A DNA stretch of 64,000 bases. It comes from an uncultured Flammeovirgaceae bacterium (GTDB lineage: Bacteria; Bacteroidota; Bacteroidia; Cytophagales; Cyclobacteriaceae). The notes beneath the pieces are model-generated. The model was not told where the DNA came from. It was given only the letters and a program-made list of their open reading frames with translations, and made no database searches. The stretch covers positions 62,001-126,000 of the forward strand of contig CAKZYA010000057.1 of assembly GCA_937883755.1 (NCBI GenBank), written 5' to 3'. Made by a program: the position numbers and the translations under genes. Shown here piece by piece: positions 8,113-17,835 of this stretch. The number at the start of each line of letters is the position of its first letter. The stretch's first letter is position 1.

Positions 8113-9693
8113 ATGGCAGAAGTAAGACCCGATGAGGTTTCCGCAATACTACGCGAACAACTATCTAACTTTAAAACCGAAGCTGAGCTAGAGGAAGTAG
8201 GCACTGTGCTTCAGATTGGTGATGGGGTAGCCCGTATCTACGGACTTACCAATGCTCAATCTGGTGAGCTTCTTGAATTTGAAAACGGACTAAATGCTCT
8301 GGTACTGAACCTAGAAGAAGATAATGTGGGTGCCGTACTCTTAGGAGATCAAGGTGACCTTAAAGAAGGCGACTCCGTGCGCCGTACAGGACGTATTGCC
8401 TCTATTAAAGTAGGTGAAGGACTAGTAGGTCGGGTAGTAAACACGCTAGGTGAACCAATTGATGGTAAAGGGCCAATTCAGGGTGATGTTATTGATTTAC
8501 CTCTAGAAAGAAGAGCCCCCGGGGTGATCTATCGTCAGCCAGTGAGCGAGCCCATGCAAACGGGTATCAAGTCTATTGATTCAATGATTCCGATTGGTCG
8601 TGGACAACGAGAGCTAGTAATTGGTGACCGCCAAACGGGAAAAACTGCGGTAGTAATTGATACAATTATTAACCAGCGAGAATTCTACGAAAAAGGTGAG
8701 CCAGTTTACTGTATTTACGTAGCCTGCGGACAAAAAGCCTCTACCGTGGCTGGAGTAGTAGCTGCTCTAGAGAAAAATGGTGCGATGGATTACACGACGG
8801 TGGTAGCTGCTACTGCTTCTGATCCAGCACCTATGCAGTTTTTTGCCCCTTTTACGGGAGCCGTAATTGGCGAGTACTTCCGTGATACTGGACGTCCGGC
8901 TTTGGTAGTATACGATGACCTTTCTAAGCAAGCAGTAGCTTATCGTGAGGTTTCACTGCTGTTACGCCGTCCTCCCGGACGTGAGGCGTATCCTGGAGAT
9001 GTATTTTACTTACACTCGCGTTTGTTAGAGCGGGCAGCTAAGCTGAACGACAATGATGCGATCGTATCGCAGATGAATGACCTACCCGATGCTATTAAAC
9101 CTATGGTAAAGGGCGGAGGTTCACTGACCGCACTGCCTATCATTGAAACCCAAGCGGGTGATGTATCGGCCTACATTCCCACCAATGTAATTTCTATTAC
9201 TGACGGACAGATATTCCTAGAAACTAACTTGTTTAACTCCGGTATTCGTCCGGCGATTAATGTGGGTATTTCAGTATCTCGGGTAGGTGGCTCGGCTCAG
9301 ATTAAGCCGATGAAGAAAGTGGCGGGAACCTTGAAGCTTGATCAGGCGCAATTCCGCGAGCTGGAAGCTTTTGCAAAGTTTGGTTCTGATCTGGATGCGG
9401 CTACTCAATTAACTATTGACCGGGGGCAGCGCAACCAAGAAATTCTAAAGCAGCCTCAGTATGCGCCCGTATCAGTAGAAGAGCAGGTAGCGATCATCTA
9501 TGCTTCCACTAGTGGGCTGATGGACAAGGTGCCAATCAACAGAGCTAAGGAGTTTGAGAAAGAGTTCTTGTCATATATGACAGCTCAACATCAGGATACG
9601 TTAAATGCTATCCGTTCGGGCAAGTGGGGTGAGGAACAGCAAGCAACGATCAAAAAAGTAGCCTCTGACTTAGCGAAGAACTACAAACAATAG
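8113..9693 (+). CDS. atpA: F0F1 ATP synthase subunit alpha
   Basis: A 526-residue alpha subunit of normal length. The N-terminal beta-barrel is followed by the nucleotide-binding domain with the P-loop GDRQTGKT at 171-178, and by the alpha signature around [17 protein letters not shown]. It binds ATP at the non-catalytic sites of the F1 head. The catalytic beta subunit and epsilon are not encoded nearby; in Bacteroidota they are usually at a separate locus. Confidence 0.97.
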   Translation: MAEVRPDEVSAILREQLSNFKTEAELEEVGTVLQIGDGVARIYGLTNAQSGELLEFENGLNALVLNLEEDNVGAVLLGDQGDLKEGDSVRRTGRIASIKVGEGLVGRVVNTLGEPIDGKGPIQGDVIDLPLERRAPGVIYRQPVSEPMQTGIKSIDSMIPIGRGQRELVIGDRQTGKTAVVIDTIINQREFYEKGEPVYCIYVACGQKASTVAGVVAALEKNGAMDYTTVVAATASDPAPMQFFAPFTGAVIGEYFRDTGRPALVVYDDLSKQAVAYREVSLLLRRPPGREAYPGDVFYLHSRLLERAAKLNDNDAIVSQMNDLPDAIKPMVKGGGSLTALPIIETQAGDVSAYIPTNVISITDGQIFLETNLFNSGIRPAINVGISVSRVGGSAQIKPMKKVAGTLKLDQAQFRELEAFAKFGSDLDAATQLTIDRGQRNQEILKQPQYAPVSVEEQVAIIYASTSGLMDKVPINRAKEFEKEFLSYMTAQHQDTLNAIRSGKWGEEQQATIKKVASDLAKNYKQ

Positions 9694-9771
9694 ACAATTA
9701 GCAATGTACAGTGTGCAATTAGCAATGAACACTCGTACAATTGTTTATTGTTCATTGCACATTGTTAATTG
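9694..9771. repeat. Palindromic AT-rich intergenic element between atpA and atpG
   Basis: Perfect 10-base arms GCAATGAACA (9722-9731) and TGTTCATTGC (9749-9758) are nested inside outer arms CAATTAGCAATGT and ACATTGTTAATTG that differ at one position. The element fills almost the whole gap between atpA and atpG and should form a long hairpin in the mRNA. It looks like a small mobile-type repeat rather than a terminator, because no T-run follows. Confidence 0.7.
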
Positions 9772-9778
9772 AAAAGAA

Positions 9779-10654
9779 ATGCCAAGTTTAAAAGAAGTTA
9801 AAAACCGGATTGCAACGGTTAAGTCTACGCAGCAGATTACCAAAGCCATGAAAATGGTAGCGGCCTCTAAGTTAAGGAGAGCCCAGGATCGTTTGTTGCA
9901 AATGCGCCCTTACGCGTATAAACTAACGCAATTGCTGACCAATGTCTCTTCTAACCTAAGTGAAGATAACATAAGTGAATATGCTGAGCCGCGCGATATA
10001 AAGAACGTGTTATTGGTTGCCTTTTCATCAGATCGAGGTCTATGCGGGGCATTTAATGCTAATCTCTTCCGGAATACTCGCCAGTTTATTTCTGACGAAT
10101 ACGAGTTCTATGAGCGTAACAATCGTCTCTCAATCATGACAGTTGGGCAGAAATCGTTTGACTACTATAAGCGTCGGGGGTATAATTTACGTAATGACTA
10201 TAAAGATCTACTTGCAGCTTCTACTTTTGAAAATGCTCGCCATGCGGCTGAATACGTGATGAAACTCTACCGAGAGGGCGAAGTAGATAAGGTAATCTTG
10301 GTATATAACCAGTTTAAAAACGTAGCTACTCAGATTCCTACGTTTGAGCAGTTTTTACCGGTAGAAGATACCTCCGGAGATGATCAGCCAACGTCTATTG
10401 ACTACATTTACGAGCCTTCGGAGACATTTATTGTTGAAGAACTGATTCCGCAATCATTGAAGGTGCAATTTTACAAGGCACTTTTAGAATCTAATGCAGC
10501 TGAGCAGGGAGCCCGAATGACTGCGATGGATCAAGCCACCGAAAATGCGGGAGAGCTACTAAAAGATTTACGATTGACCTACAACCGTACCCGCCAAGCA
10601 GCTATTACTAAAGAAATTCTCGAAATTGTAGCCGGAGCGGATGCTTTAGGATAA
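9779..10654 (+). CDS. atpG: F0F1 ATP synthase subunit gamma
   Basis: A 291-residue gamma subunit. The N-terminal helix begins PSLKEVKNRIATVKSTQQIT with KAMKMVAASKLRRAQ, and the C-terminal helix carries ARMTAMDQATENAGELL, both strong gamma signatures forming the rotating coiled coil. The Rossmann-like middle domain includes FSSDRGLCGAFNANL. This is the last gene of the atp operon and is followed by a clear intrinsic terminator. Confidence 0.96.
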   Translation: MPSLKEVKNRIATVKSTQQITKAMKMVAASKLRRAQDRLLQMRPYAYKLTQLLTNVSSNLSEDNISEYAEPRDIKNVLLVAFSSDRGLCGAFNANLFRNTRQFISDEYEFYERNNRLSIMTVGQKSFDYYKRRGYNLRNDYKDLLAASTFENARHAAEYVMKLYREGEVDKVILVYNQFKNVATQIPTFEQFLPVEDTSGDDQPTSIDYIYEPSETFIVEELIPQSLKVQFYKALLESNAAEQGARMTAMDQATENAGELLKDLRLTYNRTRQAAITKEILEIVAGADALG

Positions 10655-10686
10655 GGCATATTTCTGACGACACTGCACTTTTTTTG

Positions 10687-10720
10687 CCACTCTGGTTTGT
10701 TGCCAGAGTGGTTTTTTTAT
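10687..10720 (+). terminator. Rho-independent terminator of the atp operon
   Basis: CCACTCTGG (10687-10695) pairs perfectly with CCAGAGTGG (10703-10711) across a seven-base loop, followed by seven T residues. It lies 33 bases after the atpG stop codon. Confidence 0.9.
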
Positions 10721-10804
10721 TATTTATTCATGGTACTCATTGCTTTCGCCCACCCAAACCAATTCTGTCTACGGTAGGTTACAGAGGCAGAAATTGTAAT
10801 CGTT

Positions 10805-11482
10805 ATGGACTCCCTTCGGATTATTGAAACTGGCGACGGATCGCACACTTTGTTAAATACTGCTTTAGACGAAACCTACCACTCCCGGCACGGGGCGTTG
10901 CGGGAGTCAATGCACGTATTTATCACTCATGGTTTACTTCATCGGCTAGATATATCTGCCGTTACTACTATTAATATTTTAGAAGTAGGCTTAGGAACTG
11001 GATTAAATGCTTGGCTAACTATGTTGGAAGCTGATAAACATCCTAGCGTTCAGTTTCATTATGTTGGTTTAGAACCTTACCCAGTAGAGGAGTCGGTTCT
11101 GCGGCAGCTCAACTATATTCAACCCGACGAAACTAAACATCAAACGTATTTCAATGCTATTCATCAGGCTACCTGGGAGCAGGCATCGTCGTTAACTGAT
11201 AATTTTACCCTGAAGAAACAGCAAATCAGCTTGCAGGATATTGAAGAAGAAAGCCACTATGACCTAATCTACTTCGATGCTTTTGCACCTAACAAACAGC
11301 CTGAGCTATGGGAAAAGCCAATAATTGAGAAAGTGACAAACTTACTAGCTCCTTCAGGTGTGTGGGTAACCTACTCCGCCAAAGGTCAATTGAAGCGCGA
11401 CTTAAAATCATTGGGTTTGCAGGTAGAAACCCTACCAGGCCCACCTGGTAAAGCTGAAATGGTGCGGACGCAATGCACCTAG
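10805..11482 (+). CDS. mnmD: tRNA mnm5s2U34 methyltransferase MnmD (stand-alone)
   Basis: A 225-residue SAM-dependent methyltransferase of the DUF752/MnmC N-terminal type. Motif I is seen as EVGLGTGLNAWL (about residues 60-71) and the family motif YDLIYFDAFAPNKQPELW near 155-172. It makes the last methyl transfer that converts nm5U to mnm5U at the wobble base of certain tRNAs. The FAD-dependent oxidase domain of the bifunctional E. coli MnmC is absent, as usual outside Gammaproteobacteria. The gene stands alone downstream of the atp terminator. Confidence 0.85.
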   Translation: MDSLRIIETGDGSHTLLNTALDETYHSRHGALRESMHVFITHGLLHRLDISAVTTINILEVGLGTGLNAWLTMLEADKHPSVQFHYVGLEPYPVEESVLRQLNYIQPDETKHQTYFNAIHQATWEQASSLTDNFTLKKQQISLQDIEEESHYDLIYFDAFAPNKQPELWEKPIIEKVTNLLAPSGVWVTYSAKGQLKRDLKSLGLQVETLPGPPGKAEMVRTQCT

Positions 11483-11634
11483 TTTAAGTAGTTAAGTCCC
11501 CCAGTGAAGCGGTCAATCCAACTCTACCAATCAGCAAAATAATTAAGAGAGTGGATAAGCTCATCTACTATTCGTAAATTATCCTTTAAGAAAGACCAAA
11601 GAGCCTCACAGCGACATTGGTATATTCAGGGATT

Positions 11635-14493
11635 ATGAAAAAATGTATTCTGCTTTTACTGGGTGGAATTTGCTGCTTATTACAGGGACACGCGCAACAA
11701 TTTCAATTAAGCACCTACGATATCGATAAGCGACTATCGCGAGGTTTAATAAAAGCAGTGATTACCGATGATATTGGTTTTTTGTGGAGTGCCACTGATG
11801 AGGGTGTTATTCGTTTTGATGGAAAAGAAACGGTCTTTTTCCGGGATGTAATTCCTGGCGGGTTTGCCAAAGCTTTTTGTAAACGGGTTAATGGGGATAT
11901 GCTGGTGTTACACGATTTTGGCTTAACTCAGATCATCAGTCAACCAGATACTACCTATTTTAAAACGTTACTGAGCGGGTATCTTCAGGACTTAGATACC
12001 AGTCTTTACTATCCCAAAGCTGTTTTTGAGGATCATAAGGGGACACTATGGATCGGTGAAAACCAGGCAGTTGTGCGCTACGACGGAGAATCGTTTCAAA
12101 AATTCCGATTTTCCTCTCAAGATTTTGCTGACAACTTTTTGCGGAGTTTTTCATTTGCTGAGGATAGCCAGAACCGCCTTTGGGCTATTTCTTACAACGG
12201 TAACCTCTACTACTACCAGCCAGAGGATCGGCAATTTATCCCGGTAGCACTGTCAATAGATATTCAGGAAGTGGGAAGTATGCACTATAGGGGGGAAGGA
12301 AAGCTATGGGTTGGTGCTAAAAACGGTTTTTTTGAGATTACAGTTACGAACAATGGTCAGATAGTATCGAGTCGGATAATTGGGGACATTGACAATGTAT
12401 CCACTAGCATTTTAATCAATCCGGAAGAATTTTATGTAGGTACATTTGATCAGGGACTGTTTCAGGCTGATTTATTAGGGAGTGGAGTAACATTCAAACC
12501 GCTTTCGGTACTGCCCTTTCCCAATATCATTAGCTTACATTTTGACCCTCAGAATGGGTTGTGGGTTTCCGGTAGCGAAAGTATCGGACTGCTTCATCCT
12601 ATCTTTTTTAAAACGTTAGAATTGGAGCAAGAGGAGAGAACTATCTCCGATTTTACTTTTTTAAGCGACAGCTTGTTATTGGTAAGTAATGAGCATCAAT
12701 TATATCAGTTCAGCCTACAACTAGATAATTGGATTCTGGCAGATTCTCTAATCATTCCAGCGAGTCTATCTCCCAGAAGTTTGTTAGTAGATGGTGATCG
12801 TTTGTGGATGGGCGATTTTACTGGTGAAGTTTTTTACTATGATCTGTCGCAAGACGGGCTGTACTCTGTTGATACTATTTTAGCGGGAAGTTTTATCACC
12901 CAAATCGTAAAAGACTCTCATCAGAATATTTGGATCGCTGGTAATCGCCGTCACGGCCTCATTCGCATCTCACCAGATGAGCAAATTCGTTTTTATTCTC
13001 AGCCAGAGGTGCAGTACAATCAGGTAGTGTGCGAATCGCCCACCGGAGTTATTTTTTGCGCTAACAGCGATCCCGATTATTATCTGTCAATGTATGATCC
13101 GAGCCAGGATACTTTCATTGATATTAGCGAAAACCTTAATTTTACGCTTAGTAATAATTTTGCTGTAGAAGATCTGGCATTTGATGAGGATGGGAGTCTA
13201 CTAATTGCTACCTCCGATGGTTTGCTTCGTTATCAGTTGAATCCAATAAGTCAGACCGCCAGCCGGGCACAGCGAATAGATTTAGGGGTCGTTCCTATTG
13301 ACGAGTCTATAAAATCGGTGGTTCAATCCGATGGAGTCATTTGGATAGCTACCTCACAGGGGTTGATTATGTTTCAAAACGATCAATCTTTACTGTACGA
13401 TCGGAGCAGCGGACTTCCGAGTCGGAATCTTACCGCTCGTGGATTGCAGGTAGATAACGAAGGTGAGGTATGGATTGCTACTGCCCAGGGGCTTGCTTAC
13501 CTATCTTCAAGTAATTCGAGCCAATCGGTAACGCCCACTCCCATCTTTCAGAACCTCACCTTCAACGGAGAAAGGGCGGTGTCAGATAGCGATACGCCTG
13601 TATTTCCTTACGATACCTACCTGAACGCCACATTTATTTCCTTGTCTTATCCTGCTGATCAACTCCAGTATCAAACCCAAATTATGGGCTTAGATTCTAC
13701 TTGGGTTAACCAGGGTACTGACAATCGTATATTTGTTCCTCGTTTTCCGGAAGGGGAGTATACACTACAGGTGCGTGCCCAACAGCATGGTGGGTTTCGC
13801 TGGAGTGACCCTTTATCCTACACTTTTGCTATCGCTCGCCCCTGGTACACCAAGGGCTGGGCATGGGCACTATACGCATTATTGATAGTAGGGGTGGTGA
13901 TTATCTTCAATAAGCTGTACCACTGGCATCTACTGCGAAAGAACCGCCAATTAGAAACCATCGTCCAAAAGCGTACTGAAGAGGTGCGACAACAGAGCGA
14001 TCAGATTATTGAGCAGAATGAGCGTTACCGCAAGCTTAAAGAACAGCAGCTAGAACAAGAAATTGAGTACCGGAACAAGCAGCTAACCTCTTACACGCTT
14101 AATCTGGTGCAGAAGAACCAGGTTTTGAAAGATCTACGGGCTAAGATAGTTGATGTTCGTAGGCAGAGTAGAAGAGATGTATCAATCGAAATGAAACGAC
14201 TACTTAGCTTAATTGACCAGAGCTTTCGCAGCGACCGAGGGTGGGAAGAATTTAAACTCTACTTTGAGGAAGTACACGCCGGATTTTTTGAAGAACTAAA
14301 GACGAACCATCCCGAACTTACTCCACAGGATCTCCGTCTCTGTGCCATGATTCGGCTTAACCTTACCATTACCGAGTCGGCTTCTATCTTGGGTATCTCT
14401 CCCGAGAGTATGAAAACTTCCCGCTTCCGACTTCGAAAAAAGATGGAACTTCCTTCTATCAATCGGCTGGAAGAGTACATTATGCAGGTTTAA
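11635..14493 (+). CDS. Two-component-type beta-propeller sensor/regulator with C-terminal HTH (SusR-like)
   Basis: I use the ATG at 11635, since the upstream TTG at 11617 only adds six residues before the signal peptide (ending at GHAQ). The 952-residue protein has periplasmic propeller repeats (blades marked by WIA/LWIG patterns such as GTLWIGENQAVVRYDG), a Y_Y_Y domain (about 660-725), one membrane helix (about 738-760), a cytoplasmic coiled coil (about 765-830) and a C-terminal helix-turn-helix (about 895-940, LTPQDLRLCAMIRLNLTI then ISPESMKTSRFRLRKKM). No histidine-kinase domain is present. Periplasmic sensing coupled to a cytoplasmic HTH, placed directly upstream of susC/susD/amylase, suggests control of that locus by malto-oligosaccharides. 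The function is inferred. Confidence 0.8.
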   Translation: MKKCILLLLGGICCLLQGHAQQFQLSTYDIDKRLSRGLIKAVITDDIGFLWSATDEGVIRFDGKETVFFRDVIPGGFAKAFCKRVNGDMLVLHDFGLTQIISQPDTTYFKTLLSGYLQDLDTSLYYPKAVFEDHKGTLWIGENQAVVRYDGESFQKFRFSSQDFADNFLRSFSFAEDSQNRLWAISYNGNLYYYQPEDRQFIPVALSIDIQEVGSMHYRGEGKLWVGAKNGFFEITVTNNGQIVSSRIIGDIDNVSTSILINPEEFYVGTFDQGLFQADLLGSGVTFKPLSVLPFPNIISLHFDPQNGLWVSGSESIGLLHPIFFKTLELEQEERTISDFTFLSDSLLLVSNEHQLYQFSLQLDNWILADSLIIPASLSPRSLLVDGDRLWMGDFTGEVFYYDLSQDGLYSVDTILAGSFITQIVKDSHQNIWIAGNRRHGLIRISPDEQIRFYSQPEVQYNQVVCESPTGVIFCANSDPDYYLSMYDPSQDTFIDISENLNFTLSNNFAVEDLAFDEDGSLLIATSDGLLRYQLNPISQTASRAQRIDLGVVPIDESIKSVVQSDGVIWIATSQGLIMFQNDQSLLYDRSSGLPSRNLTARGLQVDNEGEVWIATAQGLAYLSSSNSSQSVTPTPIFQNLTFNGERAVSDSDTPVFPYDTYLNATFISLSYPADQLQYQTQIMGLDSTWVNQGTDNRIFVPRFPEGEYTLQVRAQQHGGFRWSDPLSYTFAIARPWYTKGWAWALYALLIVGVVIIFNKLYHWHLLRKNRQLETIVQKRTEEVRQQSDQIIEQNERYRKLKEQQLEQEIEYRNKQLTSYTLNLVQKNQVLKDLRAKIVDVRRQSRRDVSIEMKRLLSLIDQSFRSDRGWEEFKLYFEEVHAGFFEELKTNHPELTPQDLRLCAMIRLNLTITESASILGISPESMKTSRFRLRKKMELPSINRLEEYIMQV

Positions 14494-14660
14494 AATCAGT
14501 GAATGATAGAATAAACTAGATTAGTGTCTACTCAATCATCCCTTAGTTCACTCATTAATTAGCCCACAATCAATCTGTCTTAGATTGCGAATGTTGACTT
14601 TTATATATTTGAAAATCAAATAGTTATCAGGTTTTGTTAACTATTTGTAAACCCCCATTT

Positions 14661-14693
14661 TTTGGCGGTCTCCTCTCAACTCCTCTATATTAG
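14661..14693 (+). promoter_or_regulatory. Bacteroidota-type promoter upstream of susC
   Basis: A TTTG -33 box at 14661-14664 is separated by 21 bases from TATATTAG at 14686-14693, close to the TTTG-N19-21-TAnnTTTG consensus of Bacteroidota sigma-ABfr. It would start transcription near 14700, giving a leader of about 100 bases before susC. The 308-base gap 14494-14801 holds nothing else that I recognise. Confidence 0.6.
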
Positions 14694-14801
14694 CGTCAGA
14701 TTTTGAAATGATCCTATTCCAGTCAGTACAAGTCTCAGTAGAATTGGGAGATTCTCAAAAAATCAAGTCAAATTTTCAAGTCCTTATAAATTTTTACACT
14801 T

Positions 14802-17801
14802 ATGACACAGCCTTACAAGATCATTTGGATGGTGCTGCTGCTCATCGCGAGTCATACTGCTTGGGCTCAGCAACAAACCGTCACCGGAACTGTCACCGAT
14901 TTTGACACCGAAGACCCACTACCCGGAGTAAACATCATCCGGGCAGGAACTGCGGAGGGAACGATCACGGATATTGAGGGTAAATTCAGCATTAGTGCTG
15001 CCTCAGATGATACCCTAATCTTTTCTTTCGTTAGCTACGAAAGCGAAAAATTCGTAGTGGGTAATCAGACTAATGTAAATATTCAGATGCTCCCTTCGGT
15101 AACCTCTCTCACTGAGATAGTGGTGGTAGGATATGGTGAACAGGAAGCCGGAGATGTTACCGGAGTGGTAACCGCCGTAGATGCTGAAGAATTTAATCGA
15201 GGAGCTATTGTTAGTCCCGATCAGCTGATCACGGGTAAAGTAGCTGGGGTACAGATCACCCCGAATACTGGAGCCCCCGGTGGGCAGAGTTCCATTCGTA
15301 TCCGAGGTGGTACTTCTATCAACGCCAGTAACGAACCTTTATACGTAATCGACGGAGTACCTATTGATAACGCCCCTCACGATCCAGGTGGGTTTTCCAA
15401 AGGTAAGAACCCGCTAAACTTCCTCAATCCTAATGACATTGAGAGTTTTACTGTTCTGAAAGATGCTTCGGCTGCGGCAATCTATGGTTCTCGCGGTGCT
15501 AACGGAGTTATTATCATCACGACTAAGAAGGGGAACGCTGGAGGGGAAGGATCAATATCGTATGATACCTGGTATTCTATTGCTAACCCGGTTAATCAGG
15601 TTGATGTACTTACTGCCAGCGAATTTAGGTCGGTGGTTAATGAGCAAGCTTCTGACAGATCGGACCGTCTCTTAAATGCCAATACCGACTGGCAAGACCA
15701 GATTCTTCAGAGTGCTGTTGGACAAAACCATGCGCTGAGTTTCTCCGGTGGTTCAGAAAATGTTGGTTATCGTGCTTCAATAGGCTACTTAAATCAAGAA
15801 GGTATTATCAAGACCTCCGAAACAGAGCGCGTAAGCCTCTCTTTCAACTATAATCATAGCATGTTGAATGATCAGTTGAAGGTTAATGCCAACATTAAGG
15901 GCTCTCGTACCGAAGATCGCTTTTCGCCGGATGAAGCCATTGGTAATGCGGTCAGCTTCGCTCCTACTCAACCCATTTTTGATGCATCTAGCCCTTGGGG
16001 TGGTTACTGGGAATGGCCGGAAGATTTGGGGACTAAGAACCCGGTATCGGAGCTAATGCAAACCCAAGACTTTGGACAAAACCTACGTAGCATTGGTAAT
16101 ATTGAGTTTGACTATAAGTTACCTCTACCCGGACTTAGTGCTCGGCTTAACTTGGGATACGATGTGGCTTCAGGCGAACGTCGTCGGTTCTTACCTTCTA
16201 CGCTTCGTTCTCAGTACAGCACGCAAGGGGAAATACGGACAGAAAACTTCACTCGCAGCAGTTCTCTACTAGAAGCGTATCTAAATTACTCTCGTGATTT
16301 GCAAAGTATTCTTAGCACCTTAGATGTTACAGGAGGGTACTCGTATCAGAATTTTAACAGTGCATTCCCTGGATTTTTGGCTACTGAGTTAAGTACTAAT
16401 ATTTTAGGTTCGGCCAATCCTGCTCCAGCGGGTGAAAGCCAGGTGTTTAACAGCATTCTGGAAAATCGATTAATCTCCTTCTTCGGTCGGGCTAATCTCT
16501 CAGTTCAAGACAAGTATTTGCTAACGGTGACGGTTCGTCGGGATGGTTCATCTCGCTTTGGACCAAGCAACCGCTGGGGTACTTTCCCTTCAGCGGCCAT
16601 AGGCTGGAGACTAATTGAGGAAGATTTTCTGGTCGGTTTGAACAGCATATTTACTGACCTGAAACTACGAGCTGGCTGGGGAATTACCGGAAACCAGGAA
16701 ATTGGTGACTATCTGTATCTGCAAACCTACACATTTGGCGATAGCCGAGCTCAAATCCCATTTGGTGATCGCTTTATTACTACACTACGCCCCAACGGGG
16801 CTGATCCTAACTTGAAGTGGGAGGAGACTGAATCTTTGAACATTGGTCTGGATTACGGCATGTTCAACGGTCGCCTGAGTGGATCAATAGAGTACTATCG
16901 CAAGACAACCGAAGACTTACTATTTGAGATTACTGTACCTTCGGGTGCTAACCTAACCAATCGTATCCTAACTAACATTGGATCAGTGGAAAACGAAGGG
17001 GTAGAACTGGTAATAAACGGATTCATTCTTGATAAGGAAAACTTTTCCTGGAATGTCGGATTCAATGCTGCCTTTAATCGGAATGAGATCACCTCCTTAG
17101 CCGGAGCTGAAAACCCTGACTTCCTAGGATTTCCTACCGGTGGAATTAGTGGTGGCGTAGGTAATAATATTCAGATTCTGCAAGTTGGCCAGCCTGTAAA
17201 CTCTTTCTTCATCTTTAACCATCTGATGCAAAATGGAGTACCATTAGCTGATGGGGTAGATCATAACGGTGATGGTAACGTCAACCTAACCGACATCTAC
17301 GAGAACACCAATGGCGATGAGCAGGTGAATGATACCGATAAAGTACCTTTCGAGAATCCGGCGCCGGATGTAATCTTAGGATTCACTTCCCAGATGTATA
17401 TGGGCAACTTCGATCTCAGCTTCACCCTACGAAGCAATCTGGGCAACTACGTGTACAATAACGTGGCTTCTAATTTTGGAAACTACAGTCGGGTTATCTC
17501 GGATATTGTGCCCGCCAATATGACTAGCGATGTACTAGCTACCAATTTTGTGGAACCTCAGTTATTTTCTGACTACTACGTAGAAAATGCTTCCTTCTTA
17601 CGAATGGATAATATCACACTGGGGTATTCGCTCAATCAGTTATCGGAGAAGCTTAACATTCGGCTTTACGGTACAGCGCAGAATCTGTTTTTGATAACCA
17701 ATTACTCTGGCTTAGATCCTGAGCTCGGAATTGGCGGAATAGATAATAACATCTATCCTCGCGCTCGTACATTTATTGTTGGATTGAACATCGGACTGTA
17801 G
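14802..17801 (+). CDS. susC: SusC/RagA-family TonB-linked outer membrane transporter
   Basis: A 999-residue SusC-type transporter. A signal peptide ends at AWAQ; a carboxypeptidase-D-like regulatory domain (about 25-100, TVTGTVTDFDTEDPLPGVNI) is followed by the TonB-box region EIVVVGYG (105-112), a plug domain with GASIYGS-like AAAIYGSRGANGVIII, and a 22-stranded barrel ending in a typical aromatic strand. It imports oligosaccharides delivered by the SusD lid using energy from TonB. susD starts 34 bases downstream, and a GH13 amylase follows, so the substrate is most likely a starch or maltodextrin fragment. The symbol is used in the family sense. Confidence 0.93.
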   Translation: MTQPYKIIWMVLLLIASHTAWAQQQTVTGTVTDFDTEDPLPGVNIIRAGTAEGTITDIEGKFSISAASDDTLIFSFVSYESEKFVVGNQTNVNIQMLPSVTSLTEIVVVGYGEQEAGDVTGVVTAVDAEEFNRGAIVSPDQLITGKVAGVQITPNTGAPGGQSSIRIRGGTSINASNEPLYVIDGVPIDNAPHDPGGFSKGKNPLNFLNPNDIESFTVLKDASAAAIYGSRGANGVIIITTKKGNAGGEGSISYDTWYSIANPVNQVDVLTASEFRSVVNEQASDRSDRLLNANTDWQDQILQSAVGQNHALSFSGGSENVGYRASIGYLNQEGIIKTSETERVSLSFNYNHSMLNDQLKVNANIKGSRTEDRFSPDEAIGNAVSFAPTQPIFDASSPWGGYWEWPEDLGTKNPVSELMQTQDFGQNLRSIGNIEFDYKLPLPGLSARLNLGYDVASGERRRFLPSTLRSQYSTQGEIRTENFTRSSSLLEAYLNYSRDLQSILSTLDVTGGYSYQNFNSAFPGFLATELSTNILGSANPAPAGESQVFNSILENRLISFFGRANLSVQDKYLLTVTVRRDGSSRFGPSNRWGTFPSAAIGWRLIEEDFLVGLNSIFTDLKLRAGWGITGNQEIGDYLYLQTYTFGDSRAQIPFGDRFITTLRPNGADPNLKWEETESLNIGLDYGMFNGRLSGSIEYYRKTTEDLLFEITVPSGANLTNRILTNIGSVENEGVELVINGFILDKENFSWNVGFNAAFNRNEITSLAGAENPDFLGFPTGGISGGVGNNIQILQVGQPVNSFFIFNHLMQNGVPLADGVDHNGDGNVNLTDIYENTNGDEQVNDTDKVPFENPAPDVILGFTSQMYMGNFDLSFTLRSNLGNYVYNNVASNFGNYSRVISDIVPANMTSDVLATNFVEPQLFSDYYVENASFLRMDNITLGYSLNQLSEKLNIRLYGTAQNLFLITNYSGLDPELGIGGIDNNIYPRARTFIVGLNIGL

Positions 17802-17835
17802 TCCCTCACGTTGTCAAACACTTAACATTACAACC

